A DNA stretch of 5,954 nucleotides, from the NCBI GenBank assembly GCA_949840475.1, contig CATKXA010000064.1, positions 1 through 5,954 on the forward strand. The letters are read 5' to 3'. Position numbers and translations under genes: made by a program. Below the pieces are notes generated by a model that was not told the origin of the DNA, ran no database searches, and saw only the letters and a list, made by a program, of their open reading frames with translations. This DNA is from an uncultured Thermoanaerobacterales bacterium (GTDB lineage Bacteria > Bacillota > Clostridia > Christensenellales > UBA1242). Shown one piece after another: positions 5,546-5,954 of the stretch. Numbering within the stretch: the first letter of the stretch is position 1; each line of letters opens with the position of its first letter.

Positions 5546-5954
5546 ATGTTAAATATTGAAGGCTTACAAAGTTTGCGTAAAATGGCTGCTGCTTTTGATG
5601 ATGAATTAAAGCAAAGTATAAAAGCGGATTCAACAATAAGTAATGGTGACCGTTTAATGTTGCTAGTGGATGGTAAATCAAACCCAGAAGTTCACGATAA
5701 AGTTAGGCAAATTAAAGAAAATTATATAAAAGATGTATTACCAAAAGATTTTTCTAGTCTTTTACCTACTATTAAGTATTCAAATCAAGGCGAAGAAAAA
5801 ACTTTTTCTTGTTTAGATATTGTAGATGCTTTAAACATTAATAATCCTGAGCATATAAATTTTCCTTCAAACTCTAAAAATTATTCTATTGAATATAAAA
5901 TTCCACGTACTAACGATTTGGGTATGCCAATACCAGAAGTTACTTTGGTAGATA
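5546..5954 (+). CDS. Hypothetical protein, 5' part only (runs off the right edge)
   Basis: The frame opens at ATG 5546, with AGGAG (5535-5539) six bases upstream and a promoter at 5484, and stays open for 136 codons to the window end, so the gene is incomplete. The visible part has a helical N-terminus (about 1-27, LQSLRKMAAAFDDELKQSI), then a polar region with alternating charged and hydrophobic residues. There is no signal peptide or membrane helix. I recognise no family. It follows the 5442 stop by 103 bases with its own promoter, so it may be a neighbouring but separately transcribed gene. Similar size, solubility and orientation suggest it could be functionally linked to the gene at 4721, but no sequence similarity between them was seen. 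Confidence 0.75.
   Translation, partial: MLNIEGLQSLRKMAAAFDDELKQSIKADSTISNGDRLMLLVDGKSNPEVHDKVRQIKENYIKDVLPKDFSSLLPTIKYSNQGEEKTFSCLDIVDALNINNPEHINFPSNSKNYSIEYKIPRTNDLGMPIPEVTLVD

Noticed and set aside
5046..5681. Minus-strand frames of 71 and 80 codons at the right end
   Set aside because: They overlap plus-strand genes that have promoters and ribosome binding sites, and they show no plausible protein features.

Overview
The window is AT-rich DNA from a low-GC Gram-positive-type bacterium, most likely an uncultured Bacillota (Clostridia- or Bacilli-like) species; this placement is an inference. It rests on strong AGGAGG-type ribosome binding sites, near-consensus sigma-A promoters (TTGACN, 17-bp spacer, TATAAT or TATTAT), Rho-independent terminators, CCA encoded in all seven tRNA genes, and AT-rich codon use with TAA or TAG stops. 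No phage, transposon, CRISPR or plasmid hallmark was seen.

Left part (1-1500): a leftmost 15-bp perfect inverted repeat of unknown role is followed by a minus-strand gene for a membrane-anchored family-18 glycoside hydrolase, with its own terminator. Middle (1596-3651): reading away from it, a consensus promoter drives an apparent two-gene operon. It encodes a 572-residue protein with a C-terminal-half transglutaminase/papain-like Cys-His domain and a 77-residue protein of unknown function.

The tRNA operon (3757-4640) has a TTGACA-17-TATTAT promoter with an extended TG motif, then Gly(TCC), Arg(TCT), His(GTG), Gln(TTG), Gln(CTG), Lys(TTT) and Leu(TAG), and a textbook terminator. The two Gln genes look like a tandem duplication that has diverged to read CAA and CAG.

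Right part (4668-5954): a third promoter and a good ribosome binding site lead into a 58-codon frame. This overlaps, in the -1 frame, a 170-residue frame that has no convincing start of its own. The two are joined by an in-phase T TTT TTA heptamer, so this is either one gene of about 240 codons split by an indel or sequencing error, or a frameshifted gene. A fourth promoter precedes another gene of unknown function that runs off the right edge. None of these right-end proteins resembles a family I recognise.

The parts worth following up are the split or frameshifted unknown gene and the cytoplasmic transglutaminase-like protein with an apparent Asp-to-Asn change. The tRNA block is ordinary. 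I see no clear multi-gene system such as defence, secretion or biosynthesis.
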